64,000 nt of DNA from Fomes fomentarius (Eukaryota; Basidiomycota; Agaricomycetes; Polyporales; Polyporaceae): assembly GCA_022606135.1 (NCBI GenBank), contig JABYQN010000008.1, forward strand, positions 310,001 through 374,000, given 5' to 3'. Under the pieces are notes generated by a model. It was not told the DNA's origin, did no database searches, and saw only the letters and a list, made by a program, of their open reading frames with translations. Both the position numbers and the translations under genes were made by a program. How positions within the stretch are numbered: position 1 is the stretch's first letter; each line of letters starts with the position of its first letter. Positions 35,493 through 46,032 of this stretch are shown piece after piece.

Positions 35493-36884
35493 ATGCCCGG
35501 CCTTGAACTTTTCAGCTCCAACTCCAACACTCCGGCGGCCGCCCCCGCATCCACCATCGTCGAGCTCCCCGTGAACACTGTGCCCGCACACGATGCTAGT
35601 GCGAACACTAGCGACTCGGAGCCTCAGACCCCGGACGGAGTGAGCATCCCTCGAAGCCTGGTGCCCTCCAACCCAAACACGTACTACAACCCGCGTCTCG
35701 ACCCCAAGAACTTCCTAGAGGGTCCTTTGTCATGGAACCCGGCCACCCGGCTCCGACAGATGCTCGCCCGCCCCGGCATTGTCGTACGTACATAGCACTC
35801 TCCTCAGCGACCGCGTTGCTTGGAAGCTGACGTACCTGTGCACAGGTTGCTCCTGGCATCTGTGACGGCATCAGCGCGCGTTGTGCCCTCGAAGCCGGCT
35901 TTGACTGCATGTACCAGAGGTTCGTAGCGCCTCTCCTCTCCACTCATCTTCCATTCATGCTCTAACGGGCATCGTGACTACCAAACACAGCGGCGCCGCA
36001 ACGACAGCCTCGCGCCTCGGCCAGCCCGACGTGGCAATCGCCACGCTCAACGACTTCGTGCAGTCCGCGCAGATGGTCTGCTCGCTCGACCCAACTGTGC
36101 CCGTGATCGCTGACGCAGACACCGGGTTCGGCGGACCCGCGAATGTCGCGCGTACGGTGACGCAGTATGCGAGGGCGGGTGTCGCAGCGATGCACATCGA
36201 GGATCAGGTGCAGACGAAGCGGTGCGGCCACCTCATGGGCAAGCAAGTCGTCTCCCGGGAGGAATTTCTCACCCGTATCCGCGCCGCCGTCATCGCGCGC
36301 GATTCCATCCCGGGAGGCTCTGACTTTGTGATTATCGGCCGAACAGACTCGGCCCAGGTCCTTGGCATGGAGGAGGCACTGACGAGGTTGAAGCTGGCGG
36401 CGGACGCGGGTGCGGATGTGTGCTTCATTGAGGGAGTGAAGACCGCGGAGCTTCTGAAGAACACCGTCGCCGCACTTGCGCCGAAGCCGGTGCTTGTGAA
36501 CGTCATCTCGGGTGGCTTAACGCCTTCGTTCACGACCAAGGAAGCGGAGCAGTACGGAGCGAAGATTATCAGTGAGTTTTCCTTGTTCTGCAGAGCTTGA
36601 AGGGAGTTGACGCAATTATGATATCAGTTTTCTCCCTAGTGAGCTGCGTCGCCGCGGTCCACGGCATTCGCGCCGCTATGGCGTCTCTCAAGAAGACCGG
36701 CACAGACTTCACGAGTGCGAAGGGCATGGATCCGAAGGCGTTCTTTGAAGTAATGGGTGAGTATTCTACCAAATAACGCTCTTGCCTTCCTCTCAATGCC
36801 ATTCCTGACATGAACGTTGCAGGATTGCAAGATGTTATCAAGCTTGACGCACAGGCTGGTGGCAAGGCATTCGAGGTGGTCTAA
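35493..36884 (+). CDS. Isocitrate lyase/PEP-mutase superfamily enzyme, 378 aa
   Basis: Exons 35493-35783, 35846-35919, 35991-36571, 36628-36756 and 36823-36884. After a low-complexity N-terminus of about 80 residues comes the barrel: PGICDGISARCALEAGF, metal-binding ADADTGFG (162-169), IEDQ (191-194), the catalytic loop KRCGH (198-202), IIGRTDS and VNVISGGLTPSFT. The loop and length match the lyase branch that includes 2,3-dimethylmalate lyase, petal-death-type proteins and oxaloacetate hydrolase, not isocitrate lyase itself, which is longer. Oxaloacetate hydrolases are separated from the others by a diagnostic active-site Ser that I cannot place without an alignment; the Pro in GLTPSF may argue against it. 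Its location next to two flavocytochromes fits organic-acid (oxalate/glyoxylate) metabolism, as inference. Confidence 0.85.
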
Positions 36885-37417
36885 TTTTCCATACCCGCAC
36901 GTGTTGACCCCAGAATGTGGTTAAATGTGCCATTCACTTCTCATCTCACCTTTCTGGTCTTGGTTTATGCGTCTTGGGCTAAAGTCTTCACGCTTATGTT
37001 GTCCCCGCATTATGATCTCCGGGCACCATCTACTAGCGTTTACATCAATAGAAGTTATGTCACAGTTGTTTCAAGTATCTCCCGTCGGGCATCCGTCCCA
37101 ACATCGTCTCGATCATGTCCTTATATACTATCTGGAATCTGTACTTGCGCACACTATCGGACTTGAGAGAGACGCCCTGACAGGCGCGCGTCTATATTGA
37201 ACTTGGCTCCCACCATGATGCTCGTGGCAGTTGGTGCGTGCACTCAGCTTTCCATGAAGGACTTCATAACACTGCCGGAGCATTGCTTCTATCAAACCTT
37301 GTGCCGTTCCTTTGTACTTTCGTGGCAACCCCTGCCATCCAGTGCGACCATTATGCCACTCGTCATTACAGTGAATCATCGCCAGCCCAGAAATCGACCT
37401 CACGAGCGAACGCCATC
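36885..37417. other. Intergenic region
   Basis: About 530 bp between two same-strand genes. No exon, repeat or RNA gene recognised. Confidence 0.35.
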
Positions 37418-38580
37418 ATGCAACCCTTCATGCAACAAAGGGACAGGCCAGGTATGTCTGATCTCATGCAAATGCTATGAGTCGCCATGTGAGTGAAAAG
37501 TGACACTCCGTCCACGCCTTCCTAGTGCCACGCGGCCCACGCCACACAATCCTTCCAGAGACCCGAGAATTCACAGAGGAACCGAACTCTCTTCAGCAAT
37601 CGCCCTCGCAGACTATTCATTTCCTGAATGGACCTCGTCCGCCGGGCTCGCTGTCGAGGCGTGCTACTGCGCCTTACACAGTACCCTTCACGCCACCCCC
37701 GTCCCCATATCCCCAGTATGTCGGTAATGGGCAGAACGAGACACATGATAACAATCGCAAGTGTACGTATATGTTCATTCTACGGACACACGACCATGAG
37801 CTCATGGGCTTGTCTATTTCGTACCTCTGACGGATATAGGGACACAAGAGGATCAGGACCACGTCGACGAAAAAGTGCGCCAGAAGGCATTGAGCGACCT
37901 GGTCCAGTCATGGATGGACCGCCTACAGTTGATCAGTGTGATTGTGCGTATGGAAGCCGTACATTCTCTTGTACCGATAATTCTTGCTCACGAAACACAT
38001 CGCGTGTCGCCAGACCACGTTTTTCGCCGCAATCGAAGCGCAGCTCCTCGGGACGACGACTCCTGACCCTGACAACAAAGACTCAGACTCTCGGATCGAC
38101 CAAGCAGCCAATGCCGCACTCGCGGGTGCTATGGTCGTGCACGTCTTCGCAGCGATCATGTCCTTCTTCGCCGCCTTCTTTCTCATCCGCTACAAGCTCT
38201 CCATGGCGAAACGCGAGGAGCGCAAGGTCGAGCTCGGGCACATCCACCGACACGAGGATCTGCAGAACCGGGGCGTGACGATCGAGACGAACTCCAATTC
38301 ATCCGTTTGGTCGTCGAACCCGCACCTTGAACAGGTCGGGCCATTTCGCCGCGGCCAGCCGCCCACGCATCTTCTCGACCACTGCCACTCGCTTTGCATG
38401 TGGCTTTCGGCGGTTGGCTTCGTTTTGGCGATGGTAGGTGTGATGTGCTTTGCGTGGTCGCGCTTGTCAAAGAGTGCGAGCATCTTTGCGTCGGCCTGCG
38501 TGGGCGTGTGTCTGGTCTCTGGTGTGGGGGCAATTTTCTGGCCTGCGTCGTCGATTCATCGAAAACCAAAGGTCGCGTGA
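37418..38580 (+). CDS. Agaricomycete multi-pass membrane protein of unknown function, 313 aa
   Basis: Proposed exons 37418-37451, 37526-37762, 37840-37943 and 38014-38580. A Pro-rich N-terminus leads to LSDLVQSWMDRLQLISVI, then TTFFAAIEAQLLG, and three to four hydrophobic segments (AMVVHVFAAIMSFFAAFFLIRY, MWLSAVGFVLAMVGVMCFAW, IFASACVGVCLVSGVGAIFW). The W-DRLQ...TTFFxSI/AI motif recurs in the gene at 41727-42760, so both belong to one family known to me only from Agaricomycetes. The first exon is small (34 nt) and was chosen because it supplies an ATG with a strong GTATGT donor. Function unknown. Confidence 0.7.
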
Positions 38581-39041
38581 ACTCCATGAACACATAGGCG
38601 TCCATAAGGTATATGCGTTCATCTTGTCCTCGTACATTCCTCTCACGCCCTCTGCCAGGTTTCCATACGATGTCTCATGACCACATTGAAAATGCGCGGA
38701 ATATCGACATGTCTTACTGACTGCCGGAAATTTAGTCGCGGTATACCTCAGGTGATGCGGACCAGTAGTCTAGCTGCACTGCGGCCTCTCAGCAACTCCT
38801 ATTATGTATCATTTGGTGTGATCACAACAATCAGCGATAATGTTTGCAATACTCGTTGACTATTGTACAAAGGAAACAAAGCTGAGTCTCAACCATTGGC
38901 GCTAAGCGACTTCACAATGCGCGCGTCTATATGTCCTACTTCAACTTGACCCGGTTGCCTTCTTCTCTTCCTCACATCTCTGAGCCTCTGCCATATACTG
39001 ACAGACACCAGGGCACTCTCACATATCAATCCAACATTACT
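38581..39041. other. Intergenic region
   Basis: About 460 bp with no recognised element. An in-frame ATG at 38931 could extend the FunK1 gene downstream by 37 codons. Confidence 0.35.
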
Positions 39042-41368
39042 ATGGAGCGCATACTCCGTCTTCCATCCGAGGCTTTCTTCCGGGAGTTCGTGCCCGACAA
39101 TGGCTCAACCACGAACTCCCCTAACCACCAACCCCAAAACGATCGCCATTCCACGGCGGCCTCAAGCATCACCGCTCTCTTTGGGACAGTTTCCTCAAGC
39201 TCCTTTGAGTCTCTACGTGACTCCTTTGTCCGTCTTGCTTTTGCTCATCAGTCCTACATACCGCTAACCATGTCGCCAACAGGTCAGATCATTCAACACA
39301 GCCGATCTCTGTCCAGGTCAGACCCTTGTCCCGACCGTCGACGAGAAACTCTGTGTTGCTGCCCTATACCCCTCGACTCCAGCATGCTCGCGGCAGGGTG
39401 ACAGCGCCCCGCCACACTGGGCCACCCTCCAAACGTCCATCCTCTTCTTCCCCCAACGGGACTCTCCGTTCTCCTCGCCCATCCAAGGGGAGTCAAAGGC
39501 CATCTCAGATCGCAGGGAAACGCTCCAGAAGCGCTTCCTAGCGTACGCAGGGCGCGCATTCGCGCGGCAGCAGCGCACGCATCTCTTCATGGTTGTCGTC
39601 GCGGGCGACCTCGCGCACCTCGTCCGCTGCGACCGCGAGGCTGTCTTCTTCACCCCTTCGTTCCAGTACAAGGCCCACCCCAAGGCTCTGGTGTCATTCT
39701 TCTCGCGCTTTGCGACCATGTCGCCTCGTCAACGCGGATTCGACCCCACCCCGACCGTCTTGACCCCGGGTGATCCTCGCCGGCGGCTGATGCAGGACAT
39801 GGCGCGCAGTAATCTCGCGTCTCGAGGCCCGCAAGCGGAATATGCGCGCCAATGCTTCGAGAACGCGCTTGACCCTGCCTGGCCGTGGTATTCCATCCCG
39901 GTCGACGGACGTGAGTTCCTCGTGGGAAAGCCGCATGTGTATATGGAGCCACTTCTCGGCCGTCCTTCGCGTGGCTACGTTGCACTCCGTGTGGATCAGG
40001 ACTGCTATGCTGAAGGTGAGGGAAGCCCGTTCGTCTGGCTCAAAGACACCTGGCGGCGGGTACGTAACTCGGAATATGAGCGGGAAGGAAGCATCATTGG
40101 CGACCTCAATCGATGCGGCGTGCGTGGTGTCCCGACCCTCATCTGCCACGAAGACGTGCTTGACCACAAGATCAACTTTTTCGAAACCGCTGACCGTTTG
40201 TATGGTCGTGTGCCCGACCCGACTCGACCGCACATCGAGCTAATCCAGTACCGCATGGTGGTAAAGGAGGTTGGAGTTCCTGTGGAAGAGTTCCGCGACG
40301 GCAAGGAATTGGTGGAGATCGTTCTGGATTGCGTCACAGGTGACTACTAGTATGCCACTTCCCTTAGGAAAGACATGGCTGACATTTCTGTGCAATGTCT
40401 TGCAGCCCATCGAGATGCATACCAACTCGCAGGCGTTCTGCACCGCGATATCAGTCCAGGAAACCTACTCATGGTCCATACTGAGGGCCTCGGAGACGGA
40501 GATATAGTGTTTCAGGGAATATTGAACGACTGGGAGCTTGCAGAGCGCATAGCTCGGCGCGTCGAGCCTGGGTTCCTGTATCAACCTCGTCGCAGGGTAT
40601 GTCTATGTCACCTCTTAGCCCGAGTTCCTTCGATTGATGTATTGATCACTTCGTGCTTCTCGTTCTCAGGGAACTTGGGAATTCCTCTCGCTTTTCGCCA
40701 TGAACCACCCCGAGTACCCCGTCCAGCCCGAGGATGACGTCGAGTCCTTCGTGCACGTGCTGCTCTCTTTCGCCATCGCGTACTTACCGCACAATTGTGA
40801 CAACCTCCACGACTTCGATAGTGCATATTTCTTCTGTGAGAAAACCAACAATGGGTCGGTCGCTTCCGCGCTCAAGCGGCGTTGCCTGACGAGTGGACGA
40901 CTATATCTCGCCAAAGAGGGGGCCGACACGCTAATTTTCCTGACTCCCGACGAGATGGATGGAGGGCACATACATTCAAGGACGCTTGGCCACCCAATGA
41001 ACGACGTCTTTCAAATGCTCCTCTCGTGGACGAGATCGCGGTATGCAGTGGAAACAGGGCGATCTCCGGGCATTGCGCGACCCCATGCTGTCTTGTCTAG
41101 CTCCCGGGAGGCCAAGGAGAACGTAAACACGCATGAGGGCGTGGGGTCGACCCTACTTCAGAAGACGGCGACGGCGGTGCGTAGACTTGTCTCACCGTTG
41201 TCCCACTCTCAACGGAGGTCGAACGAGCACACCATGCCTACGCAAGGATTTGAGAGGGATGGTATAAAATTCGACGCTCACGATGCGATGACGAAGATTC
41301 TATCCGCCGCAATAGCACACGATCTTTGGCCCTTAGAGGACAAGACTGCTGACCAGTTAGAAAGCTGA
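39042..41368 (+). CDS. Third FunK1 fungal-type protein kinase, 710 aa
   Basis: Exons 39042-39227, 39283-40339, 40406-40596 and 40670-41368. Shared FunK1 landmarks are FNTADLCPG, YAGRAFARQQRTHLF, DGREFLVGKPHV, RGYVAL, FVWLKDTWR, HRDISPGN (427-434), NDWE (455-458), GTWEFLS and AYLPHNCDN. It is clearly diverged from the pair at 17529-22300 and has a shorter C-terminal tail. Catalytic Asp and the NDW motif are present, so it should be an active-type kinase. The first intron uses a weak donor (GTCCGT), so the N-terminal boundary is the least certain part. It lies between two members of one membrane-protein family. Confidence 0.83.
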
Positions 41369-41726
41369 GAGGGGAATAGGAGGCCGATTCGAGTAGAAAT
41401 CCTCCACTTCTAGAGAGAAAGTTAGCTTCAATACCTAACGGAGACCTAGGATCTGTCATTTTGGCATCAGAAATGTAGCGTCACTTTTCTGAGGATCAAG
41501 TTCGACTGCATGTAAGAGAGTCGTTGCCTGTTGGGAACAAAGGCGGACTACGACGATGATATCGTAAGGTCCTGCATCTCCTTGAATGTATGCTGCAATG
41601 ACATGTTTTGGATCGTCTTGCGCCTGGTATGTGGCAACGTGTCATTGCATTCGTTCAATAAAGCGTAAGTCATAGCGCACAACTCGAGTTCTCGATATCG
41701 ATGCACCCTCAGGTGTAACAGCGATG

Positions 41727-42760
41727 CTACAAAAGAGCGACTGTCCCAGCAAAAACGCATCCTCCAAGACACGCACTGGCGAAGATTCCCAGAGCTCGAG
41801 GAAGCCCCGTCCAGAAGTACGCAAGCGTACCCAATAACGCGAGGATGAACCCGAGGACGGTCATGATCACAGTTGCCGTATGGACACGCGACAACATCCC
41901 CACCATGGAGCGCAGCTGCGTAACGGCGTTGTTCGAAACCTGTGGCAACGCCTCGGGGTCGCTTTTGCAAGCCATGCGTCGGGTGTTACGGCAGCATGCT
42001 AAGGGATCAACTCGATGGACAGAGACAAGGGAGCGGAGGTCGATGTATGCGTCCCATGAAGGGGATTCGCGGAGATACGTCGAGTCCAGCGAAAGAGGTT
42101 GTGTGCGAAGTTGTTTGCCATCCATCCCGCTGGACGTCATCGCGGGTGAATGCTCTGCTGCTTCCTCTTCCTTCACAGCGTCATTCAGCCGATAGCGAAT
42201 GAGGACAAAGGAGGCACAATACGCCAGGATAGCTGCCACATCCGTCAGGGATGATATGGAACAAGTGGGCCCAATGATACTCACAAGCACAAACATGAAG
42301 GATGATCGACCCGCCCAAGCTCGCCATCATGAGCGTGTCAACTTCAGATAAGGAACTTGGGTCTGGACTGGCCGCCGAGAACGAGTATAGCATACTGTCG
42401 ATCGACACGAAGAAAGTGGTCTATCATACAAAGTCAGCATATACACCACACGTATACATGTAGGACGTGGTCACTAAGCAATATGCTGAGGCCAGAAAGG
42501 GCACGAGCAGAGGTTCGGCCAATCCTTGCATATATGCGCTTCCCCCGAACCAGCATGAACAAATTACTCACCACGACAGCCATCGCCTGCAAGCGATCCA
42601 GCCATACCTGCACGACAGCAAGCAAAGCCTGCTTGACCGCATCATCAGGACTTCTCGGTAGAGCTATATAACCGGTTCAGTTCACAAGCCTGCGTATTAG
42701 TACTACGACACACTCGCCATTATTCAAAGCTGCAAAGGAGTGACCGAACGGTGGGCTCAT
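41727..42760 (-). CDS. Second member of the W-DRLQ/TTFF membrane-protein family, 258 aa
   Basis: Exons (minus) 42760-42718, 42663-42572, 42420-42285 and 42232-41727. VKQALLAVVQVWLDRLQAMAVV joins TTFFVSIDSMLYSFSA, followed by hydrophobic segments (MMASLGGSIILHVCA continuing into ILAYCASFVLIRYRL, then VIMTVLGFILALLGTLAYFW and ALGIFASACLGGCVFAGTVALL). It is paralogous to the gene at 37418-38580 and convergently placed relative to the FunK1 gene between them. The first intron (42717-42664) has a GC-AG boundary (GCGAGT donor). Function unknown. Confidence 0.72.
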
Positions 42761-43256
42761 CTTTATGGCAGGCGTCGCAGTCGTGTCACGGGAGCTGTGG
42801 GAGATGGAGGAATGAGAGGGCTCGGGTCGTGGTGGAGAGCCACGCGCCTCTTCTTATAGAGGTTTGTGTGACGGTTTGTGTGCTTCGTTGGAAGGACAGC
42901 CCTAATCCGGCAAGCTCCGGGTGATATTTGCCCTCCGGTCCTCCTACATAGAGCCTCAGATGTCCCAGCCTTGTTCGTAAAATGCCAAATAAAATGTGTG
43001 TGTGGCGGCGTGCATGAAGTTACGGAACAAATCTCGCGGTCCTCCGGGAGACGACGAGTGACGTAGAGACAACTTACGCCTCCAGGTCTCTGTTGACCGA
43101 AAATGGTAGCTCAAGCGCTTGCATGAGGCGCGCTATGCCGTTAATGGAACTTGAAGAGTGACTTGGTGCACATATTTCTCCACGGCACACGACCAAGAAC
43201 AACGCTCCGCATAAAGTGTGATTTACACGCAGAAGCATACCTGAAAGCCCAGGCTT
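42761..43256. other. Intergenic region
   Basis: About 500 bp holding the promoter of the membrane-protein gene and the 3' end of the MFS gene. No other feature recognised. Confidence 0.35.
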
Positions 43257-45328
43257 TCATTCCAAACGCCGAGGAGTGCTCGGCACGAAGATCCATACAC
43301 CAACCATGACGCTCATCATCGCCACAACTCTACGGATACCGTCAGCGATCGCGAGTACAAGCAGCAGGTAGAAAGAGCTTACAGCGGTTGCATGACCTTG
43401 ATTCCGAACTTCGACGCAAACGCACCGGTGAGGAAAGGGAGGAATGCCGAACCCGCTTGCCCGAACCCCGCAATCCATCCTATGCTTCCCGACAGGAGCC
43501 AGGATGGAAGGACCTTTCGTGAGTGGTTCATCACAATAGGGTACATCGGCCCAAACAGCATCCCGATTCCTGCGACAGCGACTGCTCCACCAACAAGCGA
43601 GGGCACAAGCCAGACGACGATCTCCAACCTGTGATGGTGATTTGAGGGCGAAGATCGACGACAATCGAGAATGAAGACACACCCAATGGAAAGGAATGCA
43701 TATATAAAGATTGCTCGCCTCTCGCCGACCTGATCAGACACTCGTTGAGCACACGCGCAGGGAGTGCAAGTAAAAGAACGCACCAGCTTGTTGACCCCGA
43801 GCAGTAGGATACGGCCGACCATCAAGCCTGAAAGCGGTCACATAAGCCATCAGAGCCTCAAGATAGACTCTTGGAGTGTCACTTACCACCGAAGAAACCA
43901 GACGAGATGTAACCTGAAGAAGGACCTCCTCCTCTCAAGTCCATGACATAGGTCACAATCCATTCTAAAACGAGTCCAGTCAGTGAGCGACCTGTCTCAA
44001 CGAGCTGATAATTACAGTGACCATACCTCCGAGCGTAACCTCAGTACCGACATAGAGAAGAATGAACAACGCCATAAGGTGAACCTCACGCATGCGCATA
44101 ATCTGCTTATACTTCGTGCTGCTCTTTTCATTGTCACTTTCCCGTGGCGAGGGCGGCAGTCCAATTTCGGTGAGGCATGCTTCCTGCGTGCGAAGCTTGA
44201 ACGCAGCCCCGAGGGAGGCCAGGTTCATGATTGATAGCCCCAGCGAGACGAGGTAGTGGAAGGACCAGCGTGTCATCTGGGAGAACTGGGTCGCGACAAG
44301 CGGGGATATCAGGGCACCCGCACCTGAGTAACAGAAAGAGATAAGATCCCGTGTACGCTTGAGATAAAAAGCTGAGGCGTACACACCATAGCAAGCATGT
44401 AGGACCGCGAGCCTTGTCGCAATCCCGTCCCTCAACTCCGCAACGAAACTGTTGGACGCCGATAGCTAGTAGAGCCGTCTCTCCGTGAGGCACGTCCGCG
44501 CGAGCACGACAGTAATGTGTAACGAGAATGCTTGCCTGTAACGAGATCCCGAAACCATTGAAGAATTGTCCAATGACGAAGACAGGGAAAGGAGGTGCCG
44601 GAGCCACGAGCGCATAGCCGATGATCTGTGCCAATGCGCCTTATATCATGTTAATGGTTCCCACCTTCCTCAAAACCAGAGAAATTACCTATGAAGACGA
44701 CCTACGGTGGAGCAGAACATTTGTCAAAGAAGACACTTTCCGTATTAGGTCACGTATGATAAAACCTACCTTGCCGAATCCGAACCGGTCAGTGAGGAAG
44801 ACGTTGAGAGTAGCGGCGAGCGCGAAGCCCTTCAATAATAATGCCAGAACAGTCAGGCTTGTTCTTCGGCGGGGCCGGAGGTATTGGTCAGCACGCACCA
44901 AGAAATTGAGGACAAAGATCAGCGAAACGATGGCAAACCCGATCTAATGACATATCAAGCGGCGTATGACTCAGCAAGTACCAGTATACTCCAGACACAC
45001 TTACATGATACACAAATTGTATGCGTGGCAGGAGTGGGCCAGTTGTCGCATCGTTCCAGCCTGAGAGGAACATACTCCCCAGGAGACTGCCGTACATCAA
45101 GTGGCCTTTCATCCGCATTGCGCGGCTTCGTCGGACTTGGGCTGCTGTTACTGATGACACTGTACCCATCCGCGAGAGTAGTTCTGCATCGTTCGCCTCT
45201 GAGTCAGCGGTTGGATGCACCGTGGTGTGCGTTTGGACTTTGGGCGCATCTCTGCGGACTGTGACGTCTTCTTCGTCGGGGAGACGAGGGACGCGCGAGA
45301 CCACTGTCTCAAGTTCAACTCCCTCCAT
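43257..45328 (-). CDS. Major facilitator superfamily transporter, 469 aa, with 13-nt microexon
   Basis: Twelve exons (minus): 45328-45005, 44943-44899, 44829-44770, 44701-44689, 44639-44536, 44465-44387, 44323-44027, 43964-43887, 43827-43784, 43729-43683, 43628-43383, 43329-43257. MFS features are SGWNDATTGPLLPRIQ in the first helix, LTDRFGFGK in the loop between helices 2 and 3, GQFFNGFGISLQ, HACYGVGALISPL and about 11-12 hydrophobic segments. It resembles the fungal fucose-permease-like/Bsc6-type subgroup of general substrate transporters (family recall). A hydrophilic N-terminus of about 75 residues faces the cytoplasm. Exon 4 is only GTCGTCTTCATAG; without it the helix-3 frame is lost. 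The intron 44535-44466 is GC-AG. Substrate unknown. Confidence 0.85.
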
Positions 45329-46032
45329 CCTGCAAGAGTATTTCAGGCAGTAGACAAAAGTCTGTGTTCTATGAAACTTGCCTCAGCCTCTCGTGGGTAT
45401 GTAACAGTTGAAACGAGTCCTGTCACTGTACACGTGGATAGTCTTCAGTGCTCGCTTTCAACCAATCCCGACAGTTGTGTGAGAGGATTGCAGACTGTGG
45501 GTGCTTCTACCGCTATCGTGAAGGGTAGGAAGGGTGCTGTCGTGGTCCAAAGCAACCTCCAAGAGGACTTGAACCGGATTTCATGAACGAGCGTCAGTCG
45601 CCAGACTAGTGGTGGCTCCCGAGGTTTCGCCGACGAGCGTTAACGTCCCTGGATCAGTAATTTTGGTTTCTGTCATAATTCATTCTATGCCAGTGTTCTT
45701 CAACTACACTGATGGCGTCCAGTCAATTCGTCGAGTCCAGATTATCACTTTATATGGTAACTTCCAATCACACAAGCAGTCACCTGTCTCAGTCTATTGT
45801 ACATGGGCGTAAAGCACAACTTGGTAAGGCTAGCCTTACCAATTAACTCAGTTTGACAGTGCACTACGAGTCATGATTTAGGAAGTAGACGTCAAAAATA
45901 TGTCGTAGTAAACTCTTCCAGTGACAAGCTATGTCGCAGCAGCTCTCGGAAGGACTGCACATCGTCTTCTTCCCTGCAAGAGAGGCAGAGAAGTTACTAG
46001 ATATCCGATTCATACAACACCACTGGAAGTAC
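45329..46032. other. Intergenic region
   Basis: About 700 bp upstream of the MFS gene and downstream of the DUF3445 gene. No exon or repeat recognised. Confidence 0.35.

Noticed and set aside
35493..36884. Calling this gene isocitrate lyase of the glyoxylate cycle
   Set aside because: The protein is too short and the KRCGH loop context matches the dimethylmalate lyase/oxaloacetate hydrolase branch instead.
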